Origin: Gracilaria gracilis | Taxonomy: Eukaryota > Rhodophyta > Florideophyceae > Gracilariales > Gracilariaceae | Direction: 5' to 3' | DNA length: 64,000 nt | NCBI GenBank assembly: GCA_030374805.1 | Contig: JARGSG010000004.1 | Location: 1,426,001 to 1,490,000, forward strand | In this document: positions 42,221 to 53,026 of the stretch, piece by piece | Position numbering within the stretch: position 1 is the stretch's first letter | How the letters are laid out: each line of letters opens with the position of its first letter | Position numbers and translations under genes: made by a program | The notes under the pieces: model-generated | Told to the model about the DNA's origin: nothing | Database searches by the model: none | What the model saw: only the letters and a program-made list of their open reading frames with translations

Positions 42221-42763
42221 TGTGGTATAATGCACAAAAAGGGAGAGAGTCCGAAACGGTCTTGAGCCGGGAGCGGCGGTAGCGTACAGTCTTGTGACTG
42301 TAATGAATCCGAGCGGAGAGAAGGGGCGGAAGCACCGGGCGGTCGAGGGGAGAGTGGACGATTGGTATCACCAGGCACGTACAGGAACGTGCGGAAGGGT
42401 ACGAACGGTCTGAGAAACCCAATAAAAGAGTAGCCGTGCGGTCTATCGTTAGTGCAAACTAGTGAAGAAGACGTTCGGCAGAAGATGCTTGTCGTTTACG
42501 ATTGGGGCCTCGGGAGATCCGAGCTACAACTAAATATCGGGTCTGGGCCCCATTACTAACTACTGTACGATCGGTCTAATTTGCACTATCACTACCAAGT
42601 CCGTACACGTGGCCAACTTGTACGCTGTGCCAACCCGTCCGGCACTTGATCACCAAATCGTACACGTGGCGGTGCCACTGCACCAGCCCATCGTGCACTA
42701 CCCCTTCGTACGTGAACGGCCGATCGGATACACCATGCACCAACTCGGGCCCACTATACTACA
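42221..42763 (-). repeat. G3 5' LTR (543 bp)
   Basis: Promoter LTR for gag-pol on -. It has the same length as the LTR at 31,564 and three substitutions relative to it. It is followed on + by the target duplication CAGGA. Confidence 0.95.
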
Positions 42764-42768
42764 CAGGA

Positions 42769-43147
42769 GAGGCGGGTTTGAAGGCAAGAAAATAAGAGAT
42801 CGTGAAATTCTGAAGCCGTGCCGACTTCAGGTGGTAAGTCAGTGTGTGGAAATGGCAGGTGTGGCACAAGGCCTGTCCAGTACAACTGGTCAAACGTAAT
42901 TTATTACGAGGGACTAGGGGGCTGGCTGGTATGAGGCCTGACTTAATTCCTCTCGAAAGGGAGTCAGGTGACGACTGGTTCTATTTAGAGCGGCGCACAG
43001 TCGGGGGCAGCCTCTCTTAAACGCGCAAGCTTATGCTATGGGTTAAAGTAGCCCTCGGGGTGGTCTGGGTTAGCCATTCACTGAGGAGAGTAACCTGCCA
43101 ATAATAACAACAAGAAACAACAGACCTTATGCTCCCTTTTAAGGTCT
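42769..43147. other. Probable leader of the tyrosine-recombinase element
   Basis: No ORF of note. The sequence continues into the gag-like gene at 43,148. G3 inserted at its left edge, so part of the leader or terminal repeat may lie before 31,559. I did not find a matching repeat there. Confidence 0.35.
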
Positions 43148-44140
43148 ATGTGTGAAAAGAAGGGAGGAGACGGTCTGGAAACTTTCAGGGCAAAATTCGG
43201 ACAGAATACGTCCGGATATCTTGGGGAGCGCGAACGTAGCAAAAAAGCTCTGCTAAACGCGCTCAGGAAGGAGATCGCCGGAATACCCAAAGAAGGAAAA
43301 ACCGATGATATCCTGGTGCATATACCAGACGGGACTTATCCGTTAGAAGGTGGGGTACAAGGAGAGGGTAGCGAAGAGGAGGTTGAAAGCAAAAGCGATG
43401 AAGACACGGAGGATGAAGATAGTAGCGGGGATGAGGAAGAGGGCGTTCAGCCGAAAGCCAAAACCGGTGAAGGCAGTGGTGATAGTCACATCATGGCGAT
43501 GCTAAGGAAAATGGAAAAATCCCGTCAAAAGGATATGACGGTTCTGAACGCAAAACATGAGCAGCTCCAAAGTGAACTTCAAAAGTTAAAGAAGAAGGAT
43601 CGTAGCACCAAAAAGAAAGATTTATTGGAAACTCTGGGTCGAGTCAGGACTGGAATAGTTGTCGATAACGGCGACAAAACCAAGAATGACTCGTCAGACT
43701 CTGATGATGACGATCTTGGCGGCAGTTCTTCTACTTCTTTGCGAAGGACTAAAGGATCGAACGTTCGATTCTTTAAGAAATTCGCGCATGGTCCCTTCCC
43801 GGAGCAAACTGTCCTTGTGGACTCTCTTGAAGGAGAGAACATGTTGCGAAAAGCCTTGACTAATTATCCGACTATTTCAGCTTGGACTGAAGCTCGACAT
43901 CTAAGCAGTCTACGTAATAAACGTGAAGCGTGTACGTTGGCTAAGATCATTGATTGCATTTTCAGTTCTCAAGGTATTATGCGTGCCAAGAACGAACCTG
44001 CAATTGAACTTTCTATTCGACGCCTTGCTGCCGTTGTTATGGCAGAAAAAACTAGAAGTTGGGCTGCAGCTCGAGAGCTAGAGGAGGAGCATGACGATCT
44101 GGTGAGTGAATCCCTGAGGCGGGAGCTCGACAAGTCGTAA
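43148..44140 (+). CDS. Gag-like protein of the tyrosine-recombinase retroelement (330 aa)
   Basis: It has a real ATG at 43,148 and is intact to TAA. Residues 1-70 are basic. Residues 70-125 are extremely acidic (EGSEEEVESKSDEDTEDEDS). Residues 130-175 are probably coiled coil (MLRKMEKSRQKDMTV). The C-terminal third (residues 230-330) is a helical domain (FAHGPFPEQTVLVDSLEGEN; AVVMAEKTRSWAAARELEEE). There is no zinc knuckle. The position directly upstream of a reverse transcriptase, on the same strand, makes a capsid-like role the best inference. I do not recognise the family from sequence. Confidence 0.6.
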   Translation: MCEKKGGDGLETFRAKFGQNTSGYLGERERSKKALLNALRKEIAGIPKEGKTDDILVHIPDGTYPLEGGVQGEGSEEEVESKSDEDTEDEDSSGDEEEGVQPKAKTGEGSGDSHIMAMLRKMEKSRQKDMTVLNAKHEQLQSELQKLKKKDRSTKKKDLLETLGRVRTGIVVDNGDKTKNDSSDSDDDDLGGSSSTSLRRTKGSNVRFFKKFAHGPFPEQTVLVDSLEGENMLRKALTNYPTISAWTEARHLSSLRNKREACTLAKIIDCIFSSQGIMRAKNEPAIELSIRRLAAVVMAEKTRSWAAARELEEEHDDLVSESLRRELDKS

Positions 44141-44230
44141 GCTACGAAAGAAACTATCGGCCCCGACCAAGAAGGATAAGCCTGCCCTGCCTGAAGGCAG
44201 GGAGACGTCCTAGAGAGGTTTACAAAAGTA

Positions 44231-46149
44231 TTGACCACCACAACAAATATGAACTTAAGTGCACCGGATAAGCGGGATATGTTTCCCCTACCGTGGTTCC
44301 CTTCTTGTGGAGGGGAGCAGCAAGGGAGTACAAGCAAGCGGCGGAGTCAGCGGTACCAGAAACGGAAGATCGTTGAGGAAGTCGAGTACAATCTTGTGAC
44401 AGGGCTCAATGGGCTCTTTGCTAGACATGTCTTCTCATGCGAAAACTGGAATCGGGAGAGAAACGCTATCCAAAGGTTGGCGATCAACTACTTACGGGAC
44501 GTCGGGTCAGAATCCTTCCGCCGAAATTTTTTTGATGCGGGGTTTTCTGTAGAGGAGCAGGGAACCTATTTTGAGTACAACAACCTACGAACGTGGGTCT
44601 GGTTGAACCCAGAGCACGTCTCCTTGCCAGCTCACGGCTGGCTGCCTCTGCCGATATCTTGGACCTATTACCAGAAGACATCCAAGGAACGTACGGGACA
44701 GAAAGACTACTCTTGCGTACACCAAGCGATTGGGTAACGCTTGATACTGCCTTCCGTGGCGTACGGGCAGAAGACTATGGCGAGTTGGTCAAGATGCTAG
44801 AAGAAGCCGGACTTATTCGGTTAACTGAAGAGATCCCGAAGGTGATGAACGGAGTTTTCGCGGTACCGAAAAGTGAAGAGAACAAACAGAGATTAATCGT
44901 TGACGCACGCAATGCAAACAGAGTGTTCCATGAGCCTCCAAAAATTGATTTGCCTTACCCGGGTCACCTTGCACGATTGTGGATCACCCCTGGTCAGAAA
45001 CTTTATGTGGGGAAATTGGATATGGACAATCAATTTCACAGGATGAAATTGCCTGAGTGGATGAGCCCTTACTTCGGTTTACCCCCGATAGTTCAGGATG
45101 GGTCGCAGTTGTATCCAGTAATGCGTTCAATGCCCATGGGATGGTCTCATTCCGTTTATGTGGCACAAGCAGTTTATAGAAAGCTGCACGATAAGGCTGG
45201 ACTGTCGTTGAGGGACTGGATACCAGGGTTAGTCGATATCTCGGATTTCAGTTATGGAGCATATGTAGACGATTATTTTTCTCTTGGAACGGATTTGGAA
45301 AAGGCTAGGGAGGCCTTAGAAGCGGTAATACAGGAATCAGATCGGAGTAAGCTGCCGTCCCAGCCTCGAAAAGTTTCGTGGCCTGGAACGACAGCATGCA
45401 CCGACGTATTGGGAATAGAAGTCCATGAAAACGGTGTTCTGAAGCCAAACGCTGACAAACTACGCCGGCTAATTTGACAAACGAAGCTTTTCGTCAAACG
45501 AGATAGATGGGCAGTGCGCGAGCTACAAAGCTTGCTCCGAAAATGGGCATGGTCTCTCCTCTTGCGCAGACCTCTCTTCTCAGTGTTACAGCGCGTGTAT
45601 GAGTTGATCCTCGCGGCTTCTGTTACAACTAAAGCAACGAGCGCAGCGAAGCAAGAATTGAACCTCCTTACTTCGCTCTCGCCTTTAATTCGTACCTGTA
45701 TCGCTACGCCGTTTTGTACTTACGTTTTATGCGTAAATTCAAGTTTATGGGGTGGAGAAGTGATTTACAACAAAGTTGAGGACCCATTGCGTTTAATTTC
45801 GATGCATGCAGACGAGCGACATAAGTGGATTTCCAGCCAAAACTGGAAACTCGCTGTTGGGCACCGCTGGCACAAGAAAATGCCCATTCACCTCCTTGAG
45901 GGAGAAGCCGTTCTACTTGGTCTTCGGTGGCTTCTACGAGACTAAAACAACTTGGGAACGCAAGTGCTTATATTTATTGATAATCAAGCTCTCATTGGTG
46001 CTCTCCGAAAGGGCCGAAGCAGCGTGATGAGCTTTAATCGTATCTCTCGACGCTTTGCGGCTTTGTTGCTTGCGGGAAACATGCTTATGGACGGTCTATA
46101 CGTTCCTATCGAGGTCAACCCAGCAGAAAAACCCTCATGGGCTGCTTGA
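44231..46149 (+). pseudogene. Reverse transcriptase and RNase H of a DIRS-like retroelement
   Basis: The N-terminal part (44,231-about 44,600) and the RT frame (from about 44,593) are joined by a frame change. RT motifs: RLIVDARNANRVF near 44,900, KLDMDNQFHRMKLP near 45,015 (first catalytic Asp), PMGWSHSVYVAQ near 45,140 and GAYVDDYFSLG at 45,256 (YVDD at 45,262-45,273). RNase H follows: VLCVNSSLWGGEV near 45,730 has Asn where the first catalytic Asp is expected, LLEGEAVLLGLRW supplies Glu, and FIDNQALIGALRKG near 45,975 supplies the next Asp. In-frame stops at 45,475 (TGA) and 45,943 (TAA) break it. The layout RT, RNase H, then tyrosine recombinase, with no DDE integrase, is the DIRS/YR-retroelement arrangement. 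Confidence 0.8.
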
Positions 46150-46900
46150 GTTAGACCACAAGCGGCTAAGGCCTAATACGCGCCGGAAGTATGATAAAAA
46201 CCTGCAGCAGTTCATGGCATGGCTGGAAACGTTGAGCGAGTCGGATAGGCGTTATAATAATGGTAAGAACATCGATCGATTATTCAAGCGTTACTGTGTG
46301 GAGCTGTTTAATGGTAATCAAAGTTTAAAATCGTCAGGTGTTGCGCAAGCTTAAGCCGCTCTGGAACCGCGGCTTGGAAGTGAGTCGCCCAACCGAGCAT
46401 CATGGAGTATGTCCAGAGATGGTCGTATACGCTATGGCACGCGACCTTATCCGGCATGGAGAAGCAGACGTTGGAATTGGATTATTATTACTCTTTGAAG
46501 GGTATTTGCGTATACGGGATTTATTGCAGCTGAAGGTAGCAGATGTGGTTTTCTTAAGACTTGAAAGAGGCGTACCCATTACGCGGCAATGAATATAACT
46601 ATTGGTAAACCGGGGCGCAATGAAGCCGTCACAATTCGATCATATCTTATTGCTGTGCTCCTGCACAGATTAGTGGAGCGACAAAAGATTTTGGAGCGTA
46701 CTGAGCTATTCTCATAAGCGCCAGCGCGTTTTCGAGCTATCATTTGCCGTTCTGCAAGCCGATTGTCGTTTTTCTTCGCCGTCACTCCGCATATGCTGCA
46801 GTTTGGAGGGGCGACGACTGAGAATGTTTTTTGAAGGCTTTTGGATTAAAAGATTAATTACAGAGGACGATGGACAAGCGTCAGGAATTTTAAAGTCTAA
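46145..46900 (+). pseudogene. Tyrosine recombinase of the DIRS-like element, decayed
   Basis: A core-binding-like domain starts with LRPNTRRKYDKNLQQFMAWL near 46,165. After a frame change the catalytic domain appears: LLLFEGYLRIRDLLQLKVAD at about 46,487-46,545 carries the first catalytic Arg. A third segment, TPHMLQFGGATTEN at about 46,781, is the H-x-x-R box with the Arg replaced by Gln. RGRWTSVRNF at 46,862-46,891 is the H/W box, with Phe where the nucleophilic Tyr would be expected. A stop at about 46,717, one after GGATTENVF and another shortly beyond separate the parts. This is the integration enzyme that YR retroelements use in place of a DDE integrase; this copy cannot be active. Confidence 0.75.
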
Positions 46901-48161
46901 TTCTAGCCCCACAAGCTTTATCAAAGCTTAAATGAGCTCTCTCTACAACAACGAAGTCGGTTTGTGGCGGTAGTCACTAATGCTCTAGCGTTTTTCAACT
47001 TACCGTTGCCAAGTTTGGCTGGGGGTTTGGAGATCTTTAAGGACAGTTTTGAGTCTGCCAATGGAATTAAAGCATTGATTGTGCATTTGCAGTGCATTTG
47101 CATTTGCAATGCAAAGCGAAATACTTGCATTAATGTTTGCACGATGCACAAGTCTAGTGCAGTGGTCTCAGAGAGTTGCATTGGATACTTGCACTTTGCA
47201 GAATAATATCAGACGTACTAGGAGAGCCGGAGAGGCATTACGTAGCAACGATTACGTGTGCGTTGCACTACTACTTGCATTACGCCAGAGCGTGCGCAAA
47301 GGGTATTTAAAAAGACAACTCAGAACAGTTCTTTTGCATTCCTACTCAAGCAGAAAGACAAGACCCCGGTACTCACAGCCCGGAAGCAACGAACAATAAA
47401 CTATGTTTCAACCAATCCAACTTCTTGTACCCGACTTTTCATTCTGCCATGGAATTGGAAGTAGAAGCATTAATGGAAATAGAATCCTGGAATTGTAATG
47501 CTATCTAAACCTAAGTCGTTATTGGTCGTGGATGATGTTTGGGACATGCCTATTTGCGTGTAGAAGTCTTGCGGCGGGTGTCCCTGAGACGGGTCAGATA
47601 AGTTGGGGTTTGAGGGGGGTGTGTTTGGTTTTTGATCTGGTTGTATGATGGATGGAGACGCTTGCTGATGCTTCGCGTCGTTTTTTAATAATTGTAGCTT
47701 GCACTAAAGTCATTGTTGTTGTCATGTTCTTTTCTTCCCTTCTTCCCTTTTTTCGAACAGCGATGCGAGCGTAAGAGCAAAGCGACTGCGTAGCCTCAAC
47801 CCATTGTACGAACGAAGTGAACTGGCTAAGGTCTTCAAGTAGGAAATGATCATCAAGATCGTTCTACAAAGCTCTGCGTAAGAAGTCAACAACGCATTAT
47901 TAAGCTTCTAGAAACGCAATAATGTTTTGGGGAAGGCACTGTAAGTACATGCGCAAACCACTTTAACTACATTTTCCCGGAGGCTCCTGGAGCTTCGCGG
48001 AACTTTTCCTTTGAGAAACGAGCTTCGCAAAGCTCTGATCCTAACCTTCATCCAGCATTGTATCTGATGGAACACTTCCAGACCTCGGAATGCCCGCCTC
48101 GTCTCTTTCTTTCTTTCTGTCATTAATTCGGATGTAACAAGAGTATGCCATTTACCTTCGT
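46901..48161. other. No gene recognised
   Basis: It should include the right end of the YR element, but I could not define terminal or split repeats. 47,070-47,470 is unusually dense in TGCA-centred words (TTGCATTTGC, TGCAATGCA). Confidence 0.4.
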
Positions 48162-50142
48162 CTAGTTCCAACTGAAGGTTTTGAAATTTTGCTTGTCTTG
48201 ATATGATGGTACACAGACATTGAATTGGGTACAGCCCAAGCCTTCAGCGCAAGCAAGGTTTCGCTCTGCTGAGCAGGGCTCAAACAAGCTCATAGACTGC
48301 TGGCACACATATGTTCCATCTTTGGGTAAACAATCAAGTACGAACATTACACTAATATGATAACCACTTCCACCCTGAACTCGGCCTAAACACGGAGGTT
48401 CTCCCACGTCTGAAACCGGGTTGCAGACATCACCATCGCTTATTGTTTGGGATAGATCAAAGCATCTTTTTCGTCCTATTCTATGCAATACAGCGCATTT
48501 CAGCTCTCCAGCACATGAGTCGTCACTCTCACAGGGGGCACCTATTTTCCCTTTCGGTCGTCACACTTTTGATCCTTGATCAGCGAAATTCCTTGAACGT
48601 CGCAGCCCTTCCTTGCACTTCTGTATTCGTCGCGCAAATATCACATGTTAGTATCTTTGTAAAAAAAACTACCCTAATGAAATGACACTTGATTCGGAAA
48701 CTTACGACTCTGAATTGAGCTGATCCAGAACAGGATTCCCATAATCCAACCTCAGCGATGGGAAATCTGCGGTACTTCTCATCCCCAGACCACTCTGGAT
48801 CTAAGGTGCACCCTGTGCCAGGAATACAAGACAAGTTCGAACATTGACCACTAATTGACGCGAAGATCTCTGGCACAAGTGGAGCCGATTCTGCTCGCTG
48901 ACAAATTCGATTTATGCAGTACGAGCCCTCCTCACATGCATAGCGAAACTGATCCAAGCACTCCGAACCAATCGGCAAGATCCTCATGCAGGTTCGCATC
49001 AGTGGCGTCCTGTATCGAAAGCGACCCGAATCTCGTTCACCACCTAAAGTGAAGGGAGCAACGAGGCAAGATGTATCGGGTTCACATACAGCAAACTCCT
49101 GCAAATTGCATGGATTTCCGAGAGGCACCACTTCTCGTCGCCGTCTGCACATGAACATTCCTAAAGTACCCTTAGAACTGGTGTATCCCCGTCGACATTC
49201 ACGAGGTTGGCCGAAACTATTAGGGGGACAAAAGCTCAAGGGGGAGTTTGGAGTGCAGAAAGGTCGAGAAGATGTCCCATCTTGAATACAAATATACTCA
49301 TCATTCACTTGAGCACAACTCAGACCCCTCCGAGCATCGCATGTATCCCTTTCAGGGTCGCAAGGAAGTCCTATATTCTTTTTCAGATCTGTTTCCAGGA
49401 CGCAAGTACCAACCCGAAGCCTATCAGGAGGTGCGTTGCAGAGAATCTTGGGTGCACGCTGCGTTCCGGGTGAATAAGAATTCGTCTGGCATTGAAAATC
49501 TGCGTTGCACGTCTCCCCTTCTCTTTGCAGCCGTTGGCATACACCTCCATACGATTCGCTAGAGTCACTCACACAAAAGCCTTCGCAGCTTCCGCTTTCA
49601 TGTGGAAAGCGGAACTCTCCTGGCTGTTTTCTCGCAGCGCATTGATTGTCGCTTCGACGGCAGTACAGTCCTTTTTCCTGATCGCAATGGTGTTCGTATT
49701 CACACAAATCACCCTCAACTCCGACTTTGGGAGGTCGACATTTTCCATCGAACCCACACTCGAGACCTTCCTGACACAGATTTGGAGAGTGAACACAGTT
49801 TGTTCCCATAGTTAGTGGGCGAAGGCATTTCAGCTGGAAGCTACTGTCGTGATCACAACGAAGCCCTTCCCTACAAGGAAGTGTTCGAAAAGGTTGGCAG
49901 GTGGAGCCCTCGGACCCTCGTGGCACACAAACTGCAGGAAGAGCCTCATCGATGTCGAAAAAGCGGGGCTCTCCTGGGAACACCAGTTTCAGGCAGTGGT
50001 AGTCGGTAGGACACTCGACGTCATTGAAACAGAACTCGGCAGACGTTATCAATTGTGGATGGGGGATTAGGCTCTTATTATATGATTCAGAAAAATACAC
50101 AAGCAAAACAAAGAAGACGAGAAAGACGAGAAGAGCCTTGAT
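48162..50142 (-). pseudogene. Secreted Cys-rich protein, broken paralogue (copy A)
   Basis: Exon 1 spans 50,142-48,706 and exon 2 spans 48,620-48,162, with an 85-nt intron (GTAAGT donor, CAG acceptor, phase 0) in the same place as in copy B. The protein starts with a hydrophobic signal-like stretch (ALLVFLVFFVLLVYF) and then repeats G-x2-C-x5-C-x2-G-x2-C modules along about 450 residues. Two lesions stand out. The codon aligned with the start ATG of copy B is ATC (50,142-50,140), with a TGA four codons upstream and no in-frame ATG nearby. In exon 2 a TGA (48,563-48,561) stands where copy B has Cys, and a second Cys of exon 2 is Arg. Sequence beyond the TGA still matches copy B. Either it is a young pseudogene, or it starts at a non-ATG codon and is truncated. 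Confidence 0.75.
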
Positions 50143-51053
50143 GCTTTTCCGTCAACAAGACAGCGCATAGGAGCAGTGCTCTGGACCATGGTTCTTTTAA
50201 AAGTGATTGGAACCATTGTAGAAAGATATCAGGGTGTAGTCACGAAGGTTGAACAAAGGTTCAACTCAGCCTAGTTTACTGTCACTAGTTGCTACTTATC
50301 TAGTGCCGGCTTCCAGCCACTAAGTCACACAAATATATAAACTCTTGTATTTTGTGTGCTTTGTCACAGCCCGTTTTGAACGTTCAGCTGAACTGGTCTA
50401 GCCGTTTGTGCTGCACAAAGGTGCAGCACCACGTCTCGCACCAGATAGTTCCACTGGAGCGTTTCAGTCTCTCCACAACCATGACTGCGAATTTGTGGGT
50501 AGCACGTTTGCTAGTATGGTGAACACACTTTCGCCGTATAACAGGTCTGGGACTCAAAAGCCACCACGAGATGATGGGCTTGTAATCAAAGTTGGTCGTA
50601 TAGAGTCCATGTCGACAAAGCAAACCTACGAATGTTTCTTGAACCGATTCATCCGCTTGCAGCAGGAGCCTAAAAACTGCTTCGACTGTAACTCAGGTGC
50701 AGAATCTGTTTCGAGCTGCCTCCTGAGAACCCTGACTTCCACTTGATTTCGTTGTGTAAGCCGAGCTCGTCTTTTTGATCTTTCAAATTAGCGAGCGATA
50801 CAAGTCACGTGAGATCCCGTAGCCTGATATGCTGCACTGTTGCCCTATTTTATAATGCACACAGCAGATAGGGATCTTCAATTCTTCGAAAGTTGCGAAT
50901 CGCAACCCCTTGATTCCCAATGGGGACTTTCAACATAATTCTATGTAGAAAGGCCCTAATTCAAGGTGATAAGAAAACAATGTTCGGTTTATATGTACCT
51001 GTGCTCTTATACATCATGGAATGGATCGGAGCTAGGACCGAGTCTCTATCTTA
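50143..51053. other. Intergenic between the Cys-rich paralogues
   Basis: It holds the upstream region of copy A and the 3' flank of copy B. No other gene is recognised. TTTATAATGCACACAGCAGA near 50,850 resembles CATTATGCACACAACAGA near 54,930. Confidence 0.4.
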
Positions 51054-53026
51054 TCAAACTTGAGACTTTGGAATACAGACATTCAATTCGCTGCAGACCA
51101 AGTCTTTCGATTCACATGCTATGTTCTCTTCTGCCGAACACTGTTGGAACAAACCAGCGGGCCTCTGGCACACATTTGACCCATTCTTGGGCAAACACGA
51201 AAGAGGGATCACGTTTGAGAAAGGGCCCGCCTCGACAACAGCCACGCATCTGGGGTCTTCCACGCGAGGATACGGATTGCAAGCATCGCCGATATTGAGC
51301 GACAGGGCTGGGTCAAAACACCTTCGTTGGAACGGCTCTTGCCTAAACGATGGATCACACTCGAGATCGCCGACGCAAGAATCGTCATTTTCACATATAC
51401 CACCTATTCCTCTCTTCGGACGGCACACTCGTACGCTTTCATCCAGGTAGTTACGAGAGCACTGCAGATTGTCCTTGCATCTCTGCGTTATTATCACAAG
51501 TACAAATGACAAGTGGTTAGTAGTGATGAGTGTCATGTGGGAAAAGCAAATGTGGTCAAACTTACGAGATCAAACTGAGCAGAATCAAAACATGGCAGCC
51601 ACAATTTCACCTCAAGAACTGGAAGTCTACAAGTCTTGGAAGACTGAGGAAACTCCGGATCGGAAGCGCATACTGTTCCCGGCGGGCAAGACAATTCAGA
51701 GCAATCAGAATTGATCGACGCGAACGTAACAGGCACAGTCGGGGGAGTATCCACTCGTTGGCAGATTCCCTGAACGCAGGAAGAACCCTCCTCGCACTTG
51801 AAGCGGAACTGATCAGGGCAGGAAGCACCAACTGGCACAACCTTCATGCAAGTACGCAGCGGCGGCGGCGGGAAACGGCCCGAAGGTCGTTCAACGCCCG
51901 GAGCCACTGCACAAACCGTGCCGCGAGCACATACAGCAAATTCGCGGTTACTGCACGGATTGCCCAGCGGCACGACCTGTCGAATCGTCCTGCACCCAAA
52001 CACACCCGTGAACTGCTTGGAGGCGTTCAAGGCGCGACGACACTCACGCAGATTGCCACGAGAGTCCGGCGGGCAGCTGCTCAGCCGCGACCCCGGCGTG
52101 CAGAAGTCCAAGAACTGGTCTGACGCCTTTCCGCGCTGCACGCACTTGAACTTGCGCCTGACGCGACCACAGCTGAGCCCCCTACGAGCGTCACACGTAT
52201 CGTTGTTCGGGTTGCAGGGCGCGCCCAGATCTCGGATGAGGTCGGTCTCCAGCACGCACACGCCGACGGGACCGGATGGACGGTTGCACAGCAGGTCGGC
52301 TGATCGTGAGCGGCCGAAGAAGCGCGGAAGCGTCTGACATTGGCGATCGTCGTTGCAGCTCTCACCCGCTTTCTGAAGGCTTTGACAGACACCCGGCGTC
52401 ACGAACGGATCGGAGCTGCTGACGCAGAAGCCGTCGCACTCGAAGTTGTTGGGCTCGATCTCGCATGTGCCGCCCGGCGGCTTCTTGGGCGCGCACTGGT
52501 TGAAGTTGGCGCGGCAGAAGAAGCCGCGTTCCTGCTGGCAGTGGCGATCAAACTGACAGGTGTCGCCCTCGAAGCCAAAGTCGAACGGTCGGCACGTAGG
52601 CTCAAACTCGCACACCAGGTCACCCTGGCACGGGGAAGTGGCGCTGAGGGCGCAGGCGGCGCCCTGCGCGCCCTGGCGGAGACAGCGCAGCGGCGTGGGG
52701 TTGAAGTCATCCAGGAAGCCACAGAAGGTTCCCTGCGCGCACTCGCTGACGCCGACGTTGGTGCAGTTGGCGCCCTCGGGCAGGCGCGGCGCGCAGGTGG
52801 AGATCTCTGCCGAGCCGGCCGGGGCGAAGAAGGAAAAGGCGCCCGCCTGCGGCGGCGCCTTGCAGAAGCGGTCCGGCGGGCATTCGAGCACGGTCAGACA
52901 CGACGACGGCGACGTGATGAGCTGCGACGGCGGCACGGAGAGTCGCGCCCACCTGCGTTTGGCGGCCGTACGCGACGGATGCGCCGCCAGCACGAGCAGC
53001 AGCAGATACGCCAGCAGACGAGTCAT
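51054..53026 (-). CDS. Secreted Cys-rich modular protein (copy B)
   Basis: Exon 1 spans 53,026-51,566 (487 codons) and exon 2 spans 51,482-51,054 (142 codons plus TGA), joined by an 83-nt phase-0 intron (GTAAGT donor, CGCAG acceptor). The start is the ATG of MTRLLAYLLLLVLAAH, a clear signal peptide; the open frame upstream of it is GC-driven. The mature protein of about 610 residues is a chain of short disulfide modules with the spacing G-x2-C-x5-C-x2-G-x2-C (for example GANCTNVGVSECAQGTFC, GDTCQFDRHCQQERGFFC, GGICENDDSCVGDLEC). It has no transmembrane segment or anchor. Such modules resemble dickkopf-type and similar extracellular Cys-rich folds, but I do not assign a function. It is GC-rich compared with copy A and intact. 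A secreted, cell-wall or matrix role is the likely setting. Confidence 0.85.

Larger units (their letters stand above)
31559..42768 (-). mobile_element. Complete Ty3/gypsy chromovirus G3 with antisense gene
   Basis: This is an 11.2-kb element bounded by two 543-bp LTRs and the 5-bp target duplication CAGGA (31,559-31,563 and 42,764-42,768). Gag and pol run on -, so the 5' LTR is the one at higher coordinates. Order in transcription sense: LTR, primer-binding site, gag, pol (protease, RT, RNase H, integrase, chromodomain), then a long gene on the opposite strand, a 1.2-kb leader, polypurine tract and LTR. All three genes are open and the LTRs differ at three sites, so this copy inserted recently and may be competent. 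The octamer CCGNNCGG occurs throughout the element at very high density. Confidence 0.95.

Noticed and set aside
42204-42422. Small - ORF inside the G3 LTR (also at 31,535-31,765)
   Set aside because: It is present in both LTR copies and has no start context or conserved features. It is LTR sequence, not a gene.
48561-48563. Selenocysteine codon in Cys-rich copy A
   Set aside because: The TGA is at a Cys position, but the same copy has lost its ATG and another Cys, which fits a pseudogene better. I saw no SECIS but cannot fold the RNA.
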